A DNA stretch of 64,000 nucleotides from Streptomyces sp. NBC_00525 (GCF_036346595.1 NZ_CP107834.1:2480001-2544000), one strand, 5' to 3'; numbered from the stretch's first letter, positions 19,786 through 28,589 are shown. Program-made: numbers and translations. Notes: generated by a model from the letters alone, not told the origin.

Positions 19786-20676
19786 ATGGAACTCCAGCAG
19801 CTGCGTTACGTGATCGCCGTGGCCGAAACCAATAGCTTCACGCGGGCCGCCGAGCGGTGCCTGGTGGTGCAGTCGGCGCTCAGTCACCAGATCGCCCGGC
19901 TGGAGCGGGAACTGGGCGGTCGTCTCTTCGAGCGGACCACCCGCCGGGTGCGGCTGACCCCGGCGGGCGAGGCGTTCCTGCCGGCCGCCCGGCAGTGCGT
20001 GGAGGCCGCAGAACGCGCCGCCGCCGAGGTCGCGGCGGCCGTGGGCGAGGTGCGCGGCCGGCTGGCGGTCGGCCTGATTCCGACGGTGACCGCCGTCGAC
20101 ATCCCGGCCGCGCTGCGGGACTTCCGCCGCCGCCATCCCCAGGTGCGGGTCAGTCTGCGCGTCGGGGCCAGCGACGAGCTGGCCGAGCAGGTGCGCGAGG
20201 GCACGCTCGACGTGGCGTTCCTCGGGCTGCCGGCCACGGCCCGCCCCAGCGGCGTCGGCCGCCACGAGCTGTCCCGGGAACGGCTCGTCGCCGTGGTCGC
20301 CCCGGACCACGCGCTGGCCGGGGCGCCCTCCGTCGACCTGCGCCGGCTGTCCCGCGAGGTCTTCGCGGACTTCCCGGCCGGTACGGCGGGCCGCGCGCAG
20401 ACGGACCAGGCGTTCACGGCGGCGGGCCTGACCCGTGACGTCGCGTTCGAGGTCACCACCGCCGACTACATCGCCAGCCTCGTCGGCCCCGGCCTGGCGG
20501 TGGCGATGCTGCCGCCCGCGTACGCGGCGCGACTCCCCGGCGTGGTGGCGGTCGAGGTGTCCGACGCGCCGGTGCGCGTCCAGCACGTCATCTGGAGCCG
20601 GTCGGGCCGGACGCCCGCCGCGACGGCGTTCCTGACGGTGCTGGGCGCGCCCGTACCGAAGGCGGACGGACGGTAG
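19786..20676 (+). CDS. LysR family transcriptional regulator
   Basis: 296 residues. N-terminal winged HTH (MELQQLRYVIAVAETNSFTR; ALSHQIARLERELGGRLFER) and a C-terminal effector-binding domain. ATG at 19786 gives the canonical LysR start; a GTG at 19771 is in frame but adds five residues of no use. It is divergent from the EamA exporter/oxidoreductase operon, the usual arrangement for LysR regulators and their targets. Confidence 0.93.
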   Translation: MELQQLRYVIAVAETNSFTRAAERCLVVQSALSHQIARLERELGGRLFERTTRRVRLTPAGEAFLPAARQCVEAAERAAAEVAAAVGEVRGRLAVGLIPTVTAVDIPAALRDFRRRHPQVRVSLRVGASDELAEQVREGTLDVAFLGLPATARPSGVGRHELSRERLVAVVAPDHALAGAPSVDLRRLSREVFADFPAGTAGRAQTDQAFTAAGLTRDVAFEVTTADYIASLVGPGLAVAMLPPAYAARLPGVVAVEVSDAPVRVQHVIWSRSGRTPAATAFLTVLGAPVPKADGR

Positions 20677-20757
20677 CCGGGCGCCGCCCGGAGGGCGGGC
20701 CCGGACAGGACGAGTGCCTATCCCTGAACCAGAGTTGACGGGGCCTCGGCGGTCGAT

Positions 20758-21309
20758 TCAGGCGGACTCAGCTACGCTCAGGAAGTCGTCGGCAGTGGCG
20801 TCCATCAGGAGCTCGTCACAGGAACGGCCCAGCCAGTAGCCGGACTGTCGCAGGCGGCCGGCGGACTGGAATCCGGCCTTCTGGTAGGCCGTCACGCCCG
20901 CCGTGTTGGCTTCCAGCACCTTGAGCCACACCATACGCAGCGCGGCGTACTCGAAGGCCCAGCGGAGGGTCAGGGAGGTGGCCTCCGTGGCCAGGCCCCT
21001 TCCCCTGGCTTCGGGGGCGACGAGGATGACGAACTCGGCGGTCCGTACTGCCGAGTCGATCTGCAAGGTGGTGATCCCGACCGGGGTGTGGTCGTCGGTG
21101 GTGATCACCTCGAACTGGGCGTAGTCGCGGTTGCGGCCCTGGCCCTCCCAGCCGCCGGCGCGGACCTCCCATGACTGGGTTACCTGGGTGCCGTAGCCCA
21201 GGATCGTGCCGGGGTCGTTCTCCCACCGGTGATAGTCGGCGAGGTGGTCACGGTCGGTCATCGCCAGGCTGACTCGCTCACCGGGCAGCAGGATGTGCGG
21301 GGCACTCAT
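20758..21309 (-). CDS. GNAT family N-acetyltransferase (RimJ/RimL-like)
   Basis: 183 residues. The acetyl-CoA loop is VAPEARGRGLATEATSLTLR, followed by WLKVLEANTAGVTAYQKAGF, the usual RimJ-type C-terminal block. The substrate is unknown. Its ATG (21307-21309) overlaps the stop of the small B2-like protein as ATGA, so it is the last gene of a four-gene operon of short proteins running from 22006. Confidence 0.88.
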   Translation of the reverse strand: MSAPHILLPGERVSLAMTDRDHLADYHRWENDPGTILGYGTQVTQSWEVRAGGWEGQGRNRDYAQFEVITTDDHTPVGITTLQIDSAVRTAEFVILVAPEARGRGLATEATSLTLRWAFEYAALRMVWLKVLEANTAGVTAYQKAGFQSAGRLRQSGYWLGRSCDELLMDATADDFLSVAESA

Positions 21310-21545
21310 CGCGGTTCGGCTCCAGGGGGAGTGGCTGTGTTGATCGGGGTGTAGTCGCCAGTGTGGCGGGGTTCCTCCACCGGGCGTCCGTGTTCGTCGC
21401 GGATCCAGGCATGAAGCCGGATCGGGTCGGCGGCGACACCATGGCGCCAAGCACTGCCCCGGCCACTGGCCGCGAGGAGCAGGGAGGCCGCGGTGGACCC
21501 TTCAAGGCAGGCGATCCAGGCGGGAACGGCGCGTGCGGACGCCAT
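21306..21545 (-). CDS. small transglutaminase-like protein resembling lasso-peptide B2 proteases
   Basis: 79 residues. The segment CLEGSTAASLLLAA ... WRHGVAADPIRLHAWI ... GRPVEEP ... YTPIN matches the catalytic half of the Transglut_core3 family used as lasso-peptide leader proteases (B2). Cys13, His45 and Asp50 are in the order of the Cys-His-Asp triad. The N-terminal half of a usual ~140-residue B2 is missing. No lasso precursor or cyclase lies beside it. Its stop overlaps the acetyltransferase start, so it may act with that enzyme. The family call is from pattern memory only; function unproven. Confidence 0.6.
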   Translation of the reverse strand: MASARAVPAWIACLEGSTAASLLLAASGRGSAWRHGVAADPIRLHAWIRDEHGRPVEEPRHTGDYTPINTATPPGAEPR

Positions 21546-21560
21546 CGCTAGGGGGACCAG

Positions 21561-21806
21561 CTAAGCCCTGTCGGCCTCGGTCACCGGCTTGATGCGCTCC
21601 AGGGGCACGTCCCACTCGACACCCCCACCCTGGGGGCGCATAAACGCCTGTCGGCCGGCCAGTTGACCGTTCGACTTGTAGCGCTCCTCAATCACGCCCA
21701 CCAGCAGGCCCGTGCGTTCCGAGATCGTGTCCACCACGAGCGTCTCGCGCGGCCATGGCAGTTTCCCGTGGTTGATGGTCGTTGCTGGCTTCTGTTGCCG
21801 CGTCAC
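21561..21806 (-). CDS. small protein of a WhiJ-type accessory operon, unknown
   Basis: 81 residues, soluble, no recognised domain. It contains ETLVVDTISERTGLLVGVIEERY and ends with VEWDVPLERIKPVTEADRA. GTG start at 21804-21806 overlaps the stop of the 67-residue gene before it (GTGA), showing operon structure. I do not recognise a function. Confidence 0.65.
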   Translation of the reverse strand: MTRQQKPATTINHGKLPWPRETLVVDTISERTGLLVGVIEERYKSNGQLAGRQAFMRPQGGGVEWDVPLERIKPVTEADRA

Positions 21807-22006
21807 TGACGGCCCCCTCTCTGGAGCACTTCGGCCAGGCGGGCGGCCACGTCGGCACGCACGCGCCCCAGCTCGACAAGTCGCAGCGCAGGGGACGCGA
21901 TGTCGACACCGAGCGAGGGAAGGACGATGCCGGCTGCGGCCAGCGCTTCCCGTAGAGACTCCGTCGCCGCGAAGGGGTCGATGTCCTGCTGTGTCTTGGT
22001 TGCCAT
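21803..22006 (-). CDS. small PSLGVD-motif protein, WhiJ-locus partner
   Basis: 67 residues. The core LREALAAAGIVLPSLGVD followed by VELGRVRADVAARLAEVL is the same family as the protein at 45209-45421 in this window. Such proteins sit next to XRE/DUF397 gene sets in Streptomyces; their role is not known. ATG at 22004-22006 has no ribosome site, but TAGCGT ends seven bases upstream, suggesting a leaderless message. It is divergent from the DUF6879 gene. Confidence 0.65.
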   Translation of the reverse strand: MATKTQQDIDPFAATESLREALAAAGIVLPSLGVDIASPALRLVELGRVRADVAARLAEVLQRGGRQ

Positions 22007-22178
22007 GAACGGGACGCTAGAAGTGGGCGGTTGCTTGGCGACAGGCTATTTTCTCGGTTTTTCTCACATACTGGCTTACCTAGCTCGTCTTTTCGCGCAA
22101 AGATGGTCGGAACCCGTGGTCGAGCAGCCTCCACCGCGCAATGCTTGGGTGATCAACCCCTGGCGGAAGGATCTGGTC

Positions 22179-22934
22179 ATGGCCCGACGATTGCGCTTCA
22201 ACGGGACGGGCAGCGGCGAAGGCGGCTGCCCCGCGATCCATGAAGATGTCGACACGGGCGAAGTCATCGTGCACGGGCCGCGCCTCACTGACCCGGACGC
22301 CCTCGCGCAGCTCCAGCACATCAACGAGGACGAGATCCCGATCGTGATCCCCCGCAACACGCTGATCGACTTCGGACCGAAGGACCGCGACACCGAACCG
22401 CGCATCTTCACGACAGAGCAGTTCGCCCGGCTGTTCGAAAAATTCCAGCACAGCGCGTGGCGCCTGGAGATGCGAAAGCGGTACGCGACCGATGAGGTCA
22501 CGGACACCTACGCGCAGTTTTCGCGGGGCGAGACACCGACGTGGGACCTCGACACTCCGTGGAGCCAGGCTATCCGGACCAAGACGGCCGACGGCGTATA
22601 CGTCGGCCGGGTGCGCATCATGGACAACCCGCCGACCGAAGGGCAGCGGTACCTGCTCGCTCACGCCGAGAAGAACGCCGCCCTGGGCGAAGACGTGCGC
22701 ACCATGTGGCGCGAGGACGCCGAACGAGTCAACCTGCCGGATGAGGATTTCTGGATCTTCGATTCGCACATCGTGGCCGTGTGCCTCTTTGATGACGACG
22801 ACAACCTGACGGGTGCTGAGATGGTCACAGAACCGGCGCGCGTCAACCAGTACAACCGGCTGCGGGACGTGGCCCAGCACCACGCCACCCCGTTTCGGAA
22901 GTTCGCGGCGGAGCTGGCCGCGAAGGAGGAGTAA
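22179..22934 (+). CDS. DUF6879 protein with an N-terminal DUF397-like extension
   Basis: 251 residues. Residues ~76-245 (FTTEQFARLFEKFQHSAWRL ... DEDFWIFDSHIVAVCLF ... NRLRDVAQHHATPF) match the DUF6879 family that accompanies XRE/DUF5753 regulators. Residues 1-66 (GEGGCPAIHEDVDTGEVIVHG) resemble the small acidic DUF397-type partner normally made from a separate gene, so this looks like a fusion. ATG at 22179 follows GGAAGGA. It is followed 15 bp later by the XRE gene. The upstream 170 bp is A/T-rich for this genome. Confidence 0.7.
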   Translation: MARRLRFNGTGSGEGGCPAIHEDVDTGEVIVHGPRLTDPDALAQLQHINEDEIPIVIPRNTLIDFGPKDRDTEPRIFTTEQFARLFEKFQHSAWRLEMRKRYATDEVTDTYAQFSRGETPTWDLDTPWSQAIRTKTADGVYVGRVRIMDNPPTEGQRYLLAHAEKNAALGEDVRTMWREDAERVNLPDEDFWIFDSHIVAVCLFDDDDNLTGAEMVTEPARVNQYNRLRDVAQHHATPFRKFAAELAAKEE

Positions 22935-22949
22935 AGCAGGCGTGAACCG

Positions 22950-23801
22950 GTGAGGACCGACTATCAGCAGGCCCGCGAAGCCCTCGGGGTTCGACTCCGG
23001 GAGCTTCGTTTGACCTGCCCTGCCGGTCGGCTCACCGGTACCGCCTTGGCGCGCAAGCTCGGGTGGCCGAACTCGAAGGTCTCGAAGCTGGAACTGGGCA
23101 AGCAGACGGCCACTCCCGAAGATCTCGAACAGTGGGCCATCGCGTGCGGTCAGGCCACGTCCTACGGCGAGCTTCGCGCCAGGCTGGCGGGGTTCGAGTC
23201 GCACATCCGCTCGTGGCGGCGGCAGCTCGCTGGTGGCCACAAGGCCGTACAGGACGTCCACAACGAGGCGCAGGCCAACTCGAAGGTGCTCCGGGCCTGG
23301 GAATCCTCATGGGTCGTCGGCGTGCTCCAGACCCCCGACTACGCACGCGCTGTGCTGACCCGGTCCGTCGAGCTGCACCGGTCGCCGCGCGATGTTGAAG
23401 AAGCCGTCCGCGCCCGGATAAGGCGCCAGGAACTTCTGTACAGCGGAGGCAGGCGGTACCACGTCATCCTGTGGGAACCGGTGCTGCGGTCTCTGGTCTG
23501 CTCGCCCTCGGTGCTGGCCACCCAGCTGGACCGCCTCATGGGTGTGGTCGGCATGGACACCGTGGAACTCGGCATCGTCCCGCTCACTGCGTCGTTGAAA
23601 GTTCCGCCCGGTCTCGGCTTCTGGATCTACGACGACCGCGAGGTGGTCACCGAGGCATGGCACGCCGAACTGTGGTTGGACGACGCCGACAGCGTCGCCC
23701 TGTATCTGCGGACGTGGAAGACCTTGCGCGAGTCGGCTGTGTATGGGGCCGACGCCCACAACCTCATCAGTTCCGCCCGCCGGGCTCTGAACGCCCGTTA
23801 G
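22950..23801 (+). CDS. XRE/DUF5753 regulator (WhiJ-like)
   Basis: 283 residues. N-terminal helix-turn-helix (GTALARKLGWPNSKVSKLEL) and a DUF5753 domain (from about 105, YSGGRRYHVILWEPVLRSL). Proteins of this class pair with small acidic partners and AbaA/BldB-type proteins to control development or antibiotic genes in Streptomyces. Here the partner is the DUF6879 gene immediately upstream. GTG at 22950 has only a weak ribosome site, so coupling to the upstream gene is likely. Confidence 0.85.
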   Translation: MRTDYQQAREALGVRLRELRLTCPAGRLTGTALARKLGWPNSKVSKLELGKQTATPEDLEQWAIACGQATSYGELRARLAGFESHIRSWRRQLAGGHKAVQDVHNEAQANSKVLRAWESSWVVGVLQTPDYARAVLTRSVELHRSPRDVEEAVRARIRRQELLYSGGRRYHVILWEPVLRSLVCSPSVLATQLDRLMGVVGMDTVELGIVPLTASLKVPPGLGFWIYDDREVVTEAWHAELWLDDADSVALYLRTWKTLRESAVYGADAHNLISSARRALNAR

Positions 23802-24007
23802 CGGATCGCCGGGGTGGTCGGCTCCAGGGCCGGGACCTCGTTGGCCGCTCGGCGAGCAGGGCCGTACGGGGGGCCCGCGACAGCATCCGCAGATACACGG
23901 TGAGCATCACCATCAGGCTTCGGCGCACAGTCGGCGGTCGATCTCCGCGCGCGCATTCACGAGGTGACCGCCCGGCCCACTCCTGCCGGCAAGCCTATGG
24001 AGGCCCG

Positions 24008-24817
24008 ATGACCGACCAGCCCACGCGCGATCGTTCGGTGACCGATCGCTGCCTTCTCTCCACCAGGGCGTACGGCTCGGGGCAGTACCTGGCCGCCCGT
24101 CAGTCCCTCTACCGATGGCAGACCCCGCGCCACGATCTGCCGGGCATCGTCGCCGGTGAACTGGCCGGTGTACGTGGGGTGGTCGCTGACGTGGGTTGCG
24201 GTAACGGGAAGTTCGTCGCCCGGGTGCGGGAGGACCGTCCCGACCTGAAGGTGCTGCCCATGGACGTCTCGCCCGGCATCCTCGGCGCCATTCCCGGAGC
24301 GGTCGTCGCGGACGTCCAGCAGTTGCCCGTCGCGGACGCGTCCCTCGGGGCGGTTCTCGCGCTGCACATGCTGTACCACGTCGAGGACCAGGGCCGGGCC
24401 GTGAAGGAGCTGGGGCGCGTACTGGCGCCCGGGGGCATCGCGATCGTCTCCACGAACAGCCGGACCGACAAACGGGAGCTGGAACACCTCTGGCGCCGGG
24501 CCGCAGGCGATGTGCTGGGCGTGCGGGAGGGCCCGGCCCGAGTGCAGTTGTCGGCCCGCTTCACGCTGGAGGACGCGCCGGGGGTCCTCGGTGCCGTCTT
24601 CGGTGAGATCCGCACGATTCCGCTTCCCGGCATGATCGAGGTGACCGACGCCGGGCCGGTCGTCGCGCACCTGGCCTCGTACGAAGCCTGGGCCGACGAG
24701 ATGGGCGTTCCGTTCCCGGAGACGGTCGAGCGTGCGCGGGAGTTGGTCGACGGGGTCATTCGGGTGGAGGGTGCCTTCCGGGTCAGCTGCCTCGGCGGCG
24801 TGCTCGTCTGCCGGTGA
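24008..24817 (+). CDS. class I SAM-dependent methyltransferase
   Basis: 269 residues. Motif I is VADVGCGNGKFVARV, followed by LPMDVSPGIL and a post-I block PVADASLGAVLALHMLYHV, as in UbiE/Methyltransf_11 enzymes. Substrate unknown. ATG at 24008 follows GGAGG. The 206-bp upstream gap contains no gene I can support. A strong hairpin follows the gene. Confidence 0.85.
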   Translation: MTDQPTRDRSVTDRCLLSTRAYGSGQYLAARQSLYRWQTPRHDLPGIVAGELAGVRGVVADVGCGNGKFVARVREDRPDLKVLPMDVSPGILGAIPGAVVADVQQLPVADASLGAVLALHMLYHVEDQGRAVKELGRVLAPGGIAIVSTNSRTDKRELEHLWRRAAGDVLGVREGPARVQLSARFTLEDAPGVLGAVFGEIRTIPLPGMIEVTDAGPVVAHLASYEAWADEMGVPFPETVERARELVDGVIRVEGAFRVSCLGGVLVCR

Positions 24818-24831
24818 GCCCGGTCACCGCG

Positions 24832-24864
24832 CTGGGCGGGCAGGGCCAAACCCTGCCCGCCCAG
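24832..24864. terminator. bidirectional hairpin terminator
   Basis: A perfect 14-bp stem (CTGGGCGGGCAGGG / CCCTGCCCGCCCAG) with loop CCAAA between the convergent methyltransferase and CU044_5270 genes. Confidence 0.8.
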
Positions 24865-24891
24865 GGTGGCCGGCTGTCGAGCGGGGCTCGT

Positions 24892-25893
24892 TCAGTGGGG
24901 CGTTTTCGCCGGGCCCGCGTTCAGGTACGTTTCGCGCTGGACGACGTGGCCGGGGCGGTTGTCCGGGTCGTGGCCGACCTCCAGGAGGCGGCCGTCGGAG
25001 GGCGAGACGATCCAGTTCTCGCGCAGGGTCGCGGTGGCTTCGATCTTCCAGCCGCCCTTGTCGTTCTTGTACGTGGTCGGGGACCAGCCCCATTCCCGCT
25101 TGTTGCTCTCGGTGGGCCGGGCGGCCCACTTCCACGAGATCCGGGTGCCGGAGCGGCCGACGGCGTCCTTCACGCCCTCGGTGACCGTGGCGCCGGGGGT
25201 CTGCGCCAGGACGCGGAACAGCGCGGCCCGTACCTCCGGGGAGACCGGGGCGTCCGTCAGCAGCCGGCCGGCCTGCCGAACCGTCTGTTCGGCCGCGGCG
25301 TCGGCGCCCCCGGCACCGGCGGACAGGGTCCCGCGCAGGGCGTCGGGGTCGGTCGGCAGGGTGCCGAGGCCGTCCCAGTCGACGGTCCCCTTGCCGACGG
25401 GCCACGAGGTGCCCCCGGGGTTCTTCTTGGTGAGGGTCCGGCCGTCCTGGGTCTTCACCACGACCCCGTCTCGGCTGAGATAGCGGGTGTCGGTCCGCGC
25501 CTTCCGCCCCTCCGCCCAGCTCCGCACCTCGGTCTTCCAGTACCTGGTGCCCGCGCCCGCTCCGGTGGTCGCGTGGTCGGCCATCGTCGTGAAGACCTCG
25601 GACGCCGACGCGGTGGCGGCCGGGCCGTCGTCGCCGAAGCCGACGACCGGGAGCACCGCCGCCCCCGTCGCGACGGCCGCGACCGCCGCCGCGAGGGCGA
25701 AGACCCGGCGGCGGGCGAAGCGGCGCGCGGGGGCCGGGGCGGGGGCCGCCGTGTCGGCCGCGATGGCGGCGAGGACCAGGGAGCGGGCGCGGGCCTCGGC
25801 CTCCGGGGCGGGCGGTTCGGTGCGGCCGGCGCGGGCCAGGGCGGCGCCGCCGGGGAAGTCGAGCAGGTCCGTGGGCGGGTTCTCGTGGGTCAT
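24892..25893 (-). CDS. CU044_5270 family membrane protein, partner of the ECF sigma factor
   Basis: 333 residues: a cytosolic N-terminus (1-65), one membrane helix (about 66-90, RRRVFALAAAVAAVATGAAV), and an external domain (RYWKTEVRSWAEG ... LRENWIVSPSDGRLLEV). Members usually follow an ECF sigma gene and may act as anti-sigma-like sensors, although no zinc-binding anti-sigma motif is visible. ATG at 25891-25893 overlaps the sigma stop as ATGA and has GGGAG upstream. Confidence 0.82.
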   Translation of the reverse strand: MTHENPPTDLLDFPGGAALARAGRTEPPAPEAEARARSLVLAAIAADTAAPAPAPARRFARRRVFALAAAVAAVATGAAVLPVVGFGDDGPAATASASEVFTTMADHATTGAGAGTRYWKTEVRSWAEGRKARTDTRYLSRDGVVVKTQDGRTLTKKNPGGTSWPVGKGTVDWDGLGTLPTDPDALRGTLSAGAGGADAAAEQTVRQAGRLLTDAPVSPEVRAALFRVLAQTPGATVTEGVKDAVGRSGTRISWKWAARPTESNKREWGWSPTTYKNDKGGWKIEATATLRENWIVSPSDGRLLEVGHDPDNRPGHVVQRETYLNAGPAKTPH

Positions 25894-26453
25894 GCGAAGT
25901 CTCCCGTCAGGGTCGTACGGGCGGGGCCGGCCAGTCCGTCGCGCAGCCGGGCGCGGGCCCGGTGCAGGCGGGAACGGGCGGTTCCGGCGGGGATGCCGAC
26001 GGCGGCGGCCGCCTCGGCGGGGGTCAGCTGCTCCCAGGCGACGAGCAGCAGCAGTTCGCGCTCGGTCGGGGGGAGTTCGGCGAGTCTGCGGCGCAGCTCC
26101 GGTGCCACCGACGCGGCGTCCAGCCGCCGGTCGACCGCCTGCCAGGGGTCGGCCGTCGTGGCGTCGGGCCGCGGTTCGGTGCGGGCGGCGGCGCGGGCCG
26201 CGCTCTGCCGGTGGCGCGACAGCACGTTGCGGGCGACGCCGAACAGCCAGCCGCGTGCGGAGCCGCGCGCCGCGTCGAACGTGGCCCGGTGGGCGTACGC
26301 CTGGAGCCATACCTCGGAGAGCAGGTCGTCGGCGGCGTCGGGGGCGCGGCGTACGAGGTAGCCGTGCAGGGCCGTCGTGTGCCGGGCGACGAGCGGTTCG
26401 AAGGCAGTGGGCTCCCGCGCGGAGCGAGCGAGCAGATCCTCGTCCGGGTCCAT
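25890..26453 (-). CDS. ECF RNA polymerase sigma factor
   Basis: 187 residues. Sigma region 2 (about 10-80, DDLLSEVWLQAYAHRATF; ARGWLFGVARNVL) and region 4 (about 120-175, LPPTERELLLLVAWEQLTPAEAAAAVG). ATG at 26451-26453 follows AGGAGA with four bases between; an upstream in-frame start would add 17 residues with no domain. It is coupled to the CU044_5270 membrane protein, which probably senses an envelope signal for it. Confidence 0.88.
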   Translation of the reverse strand: MDPDEDLLARSAREPTAFEPLVARHTTALHGYLVRRAPDAADDLLSEVWLQAYAHRATFDAARGSARGWLFGVARNVLSRHRQSAARAAARTEPRPDATTADPWQAVDRRLDAASVAPELRRRLAELPPTERELLLLVAWEQLTPAEAAAAVGIPAGTARSRLHRARARLRDGLAGPARTTLTGDFA

Positions 26454-26523
26454 GGGGTCTCCTGTCCGAGACCGCCGGGCGGCGGTCTCACCCCGTACTT
26501 GCACGAAGCGGGGAGCAGCGTTC

Positions 26524-26582
26524 GCGGCCTGCCTGCGAAGGGCCCGCCCCGGCCCTGGATCGCGGCCTGCTCGCGAAGGGCC
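26524..26582. repeat. 21-bp near-perfect direct repeat
   Basis: GCGGCCTGC...GCGAAGGGCC occurs at 26524-26544 and 26562-26582 with only two differences, 38 bp apart, between the sigma start and the SDR stop. Possible small duplication or processing/termination element. Confidence 0.5.
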
Positions 26583-27365
26583 TCAGCCCTCGATCGCGGT
26601 CCGGAACCCCACGTTCACCGCTGTCAGGCCGCCGTCCACGCACAGTGACGTGCCCGTGATCCACTCCGCGTCCGACGACGCCAGGAACGCGACCGCCTTC
26701 GCGATGTCCTCCGGTTCGCCGACCCGGCCCAGCGGGTACAGCGCGCTGATCCGGCCCAGTTCGGCGTCGCGGCCCGCCCAGGCGTCGGTGCGGATCGTGC
26801 CGGGGACGACGAGGTTGGCGCGGACGCCGCGCGGTCCGGCGTGGCCGGCGAGGGTGCGGGTGAGGCTGGCCAGGCCCGCCTTCGCCGCGCTGTAGGCGTG
26901 GTTGCCGAAGTCCTGGGTGCCGTTGACGGAGCCGATGGACACGATCGCGCCCCGGCCGGACGCGGCGAGGTGCGGCATCGCGGCGCGCGAGCAGCGGTAG
27001 GCGCCGCCCAGCGTGATGTCCAGGTCGCGCTGCCAGGTCTCGTCGGGCTCGTCCTCGAAGAGGACGCTGTCCTGAGTGCAGGCGTACGCGTTGTTGACGA
27101 GGACGTCGAGCCCGCCGAACGCCTCGACGGCGCGGGCGACGGCCGCCTCGATCGCCGCCCGGTCGGCCACGTCGCAGGCCAGTGCCTCGGCCGTGCCCCC
27201 GTCCGACCGGATCTCCGCCGCCACGGCCCCGGCCCGGCCCGCGTCCAGGTCGGTGACGAGGACGCGGGCGCCCTCGGCGGCCAGCAGGCGGGCGGTGGCG
27301 GCGCCGATGCCCCGGCCCGCGCCGGTGATGAGGACGCCGTATCCGTCGAAGCGCGCAGGAGTCAT
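26583..27365 (-). CDS. short-chain dehydrogenase/reductase
   Basis: 260 residues, classical SDR: cofactor loop GAGRGIGAATA, NNAYA (NNAG motif with Tyr in place of Gly), catalytic Ser in GSVNGTQDF, Tyr-x-x-x-Lys in YSAAKAG, and C-terminal ITGTSLCVDGGLTA. Asp in the LVTDLDAGRA loop favours NAD(H). ATG at 27363-27365 overlaps the serine-hydrolase stop as ATGA, so the pair is one operon. Substrate unknown. Confidence 0.92.
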   Translation of the reverse strand: MTPARFDGYGVLITGAGRGIGAATARLLAAEGARVLVTDLDAGRAGAVAAEIRSDGGTAEALACDVADRAAIEAAVARAVEAFGGLDVLVNNAYACTQDSVLFEDEPDETWQRDLDITLGGAYRCSRAAMPHLAASGRGAIVSIGSVNGTQDFGNHAYSAAKAGLASLTRTLAGHAGPRGVRANLVVPGTIRTDAWAGRDAELGRISALYPLGRVGEPEDIAKAVAFLASSDAEWITGTSLCVDGGLTAVNVGFRTAIEG

Positions 27366-28546
27366 AGCGCCGACCGTACCGCCCGGACGAGTGCCTGTGC
27401 CCGGGGATCGGCGGTGACGCCCTTCTGGAGGCCGTTGGTGACGTATCCGAAGGCGATCCCGGACTCCGGGTCGGCGAAGCCGAGGGAGCCGCCCCGGCCC
27501 GGATGCCCGAAGGAGCCGGGCGCGAGCAGCGGGCTCGCCGGGCCGTGGAGCATGTAGCCGAGCCCGAACCGGGTGGAGACGACGAGGACCCGGTCCGGCC
27601 CGGCCGACTCCTCGGTGCGGGCGAGCGTCAGGGTGGCCGGGGCGAACAGCCGGTGGCCGTCCACCGGGCCGATCATCGCGGCGTAGCAGCGGGCCAGGCC
27701 GCGCGCGGTGGCGGTGCCGTTGGATGCGGGGAGTTCGGCGGCCCGGTAGCCGGCGTCGTTCTCGTCGGGCAGCGGGTCGATCGCGCCGAACGCCCGCCGG
27801 GTCAGCGAGTCCGGGTCGCGGTACGCCTCGGCCACCGACCGTTTGGGGCGCAGCCGCAGCGCCCCGGTGTTCTCGGCGACGGGCGCCTCGACGGGGCCGA
27901 TGCGGCCGACCCGGTGGGCCTCGTCGGCGGGGATGCCGAACCAGAAGTCGAGGCCGAGCGGGCGGGCGATCTCCTCGGCGACCCAGCGGCCGACGGTGCG
28001 CCCGGTGACGCGCCGTACGAGTTCGCCGATGAGCCAGCTGTAGGTCTGGGCGTGGTAGCCGTGCGCGGTGCCGGGCTCCCAGGCCGGGGACTGGGCGGCG
28101 ACGGCGCGCGCCCCGCTCGTCCCGTCGGCGGCCTCCTCGGGGGTGAGCGGCCGGTCGAGGGCCGGGACGCCGGCCCGGTGGGCGAGGAGGTGGCGGACGA
28201 GGACGCGTTCCTTGCCGTTCGCCTTGAACTCGGGCCAGTACGTGGAGACCGGGGCGTGCAGGTCGATCTGGCCGCGCTGGTGCAGCAGCAGGGGGACGGC
28301 GGCGGCGATGCCCTTGCCGGCGGAGCGGACGATCTGGACGGTGTCCACGGCCCAGGGTTCGGTGCCGTCCACGTCTCTGGTGCCGGCCCACAGGTCGACG
28401 ACCTTGCGCCCGTGCCGGTAGACGGTGACCGCCGCTCCCCGGTCCCCGCGCTGTTCGAAGTTGCGGACGAAGGCGTCCCGGACCGTTTCGAATCCGGGCG
28501 CCGCCGTGCCCCGTACGTCCACGCCTGTTGCTGCGCTCCCGCTCAT
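27362..28546 (-). CDS. serine hydrolase, beta-lactamase/EstB family
   Basis: About 394 residues, class-C-like fold. The nucleophile motif is SAGK in QIVRSAGKGI; the Tyr motif is in the HGYHAQTYSW region; a C-terminal HPGRGG replaces the KTG box, as in many EstB-type esterases. No signal peptide, so probably cytosolic. The start is unclear: ATG at 28544-28546 or GTG at 28559-28561, neither well placed relative to the GGGGGG run. It is translated with the SDR downstream. Confidence 0.85.
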   Translation of the reverse strand: MSGSAATGVDVRGTAAPGFETVRDAFVRNFEQRGDRGAAVTVYRHGRKVVDLWAGTRDVDGTEPWAVDTVQIVRSAGKGIAAAVPLLLHQRGQIDLHAPVSTYWPEFKANGKERVLVRHLLAHRAGVPALDRPLTPEEAADGTSGARAVAAQSPAWEPGTAHGYHAQTYSWLIGELVRRVTGRTVGRWVAEEIARPLGLDFWFGIPADEAHRVGRIGPVEAPVAENTGALRLRPKRSVAEAYRDPDSLTRRAFGAIDPLPDENDAGYRAAELPASNGTATARGLARCYAAMIGPVDGHRLFAPATLTLARTEESAGPDRVLVVSTRFGLGYMLHGPASPLLAPGSFGHPGRGGSLGFADPESGIAFGYVTNGLQKGVTADPRAQALVRAVRSAL

Positions 28547-28589
28547 CCCCCCATGGTGCACGGCGGTGCGGGTGGGACGGGGCCCAGGG

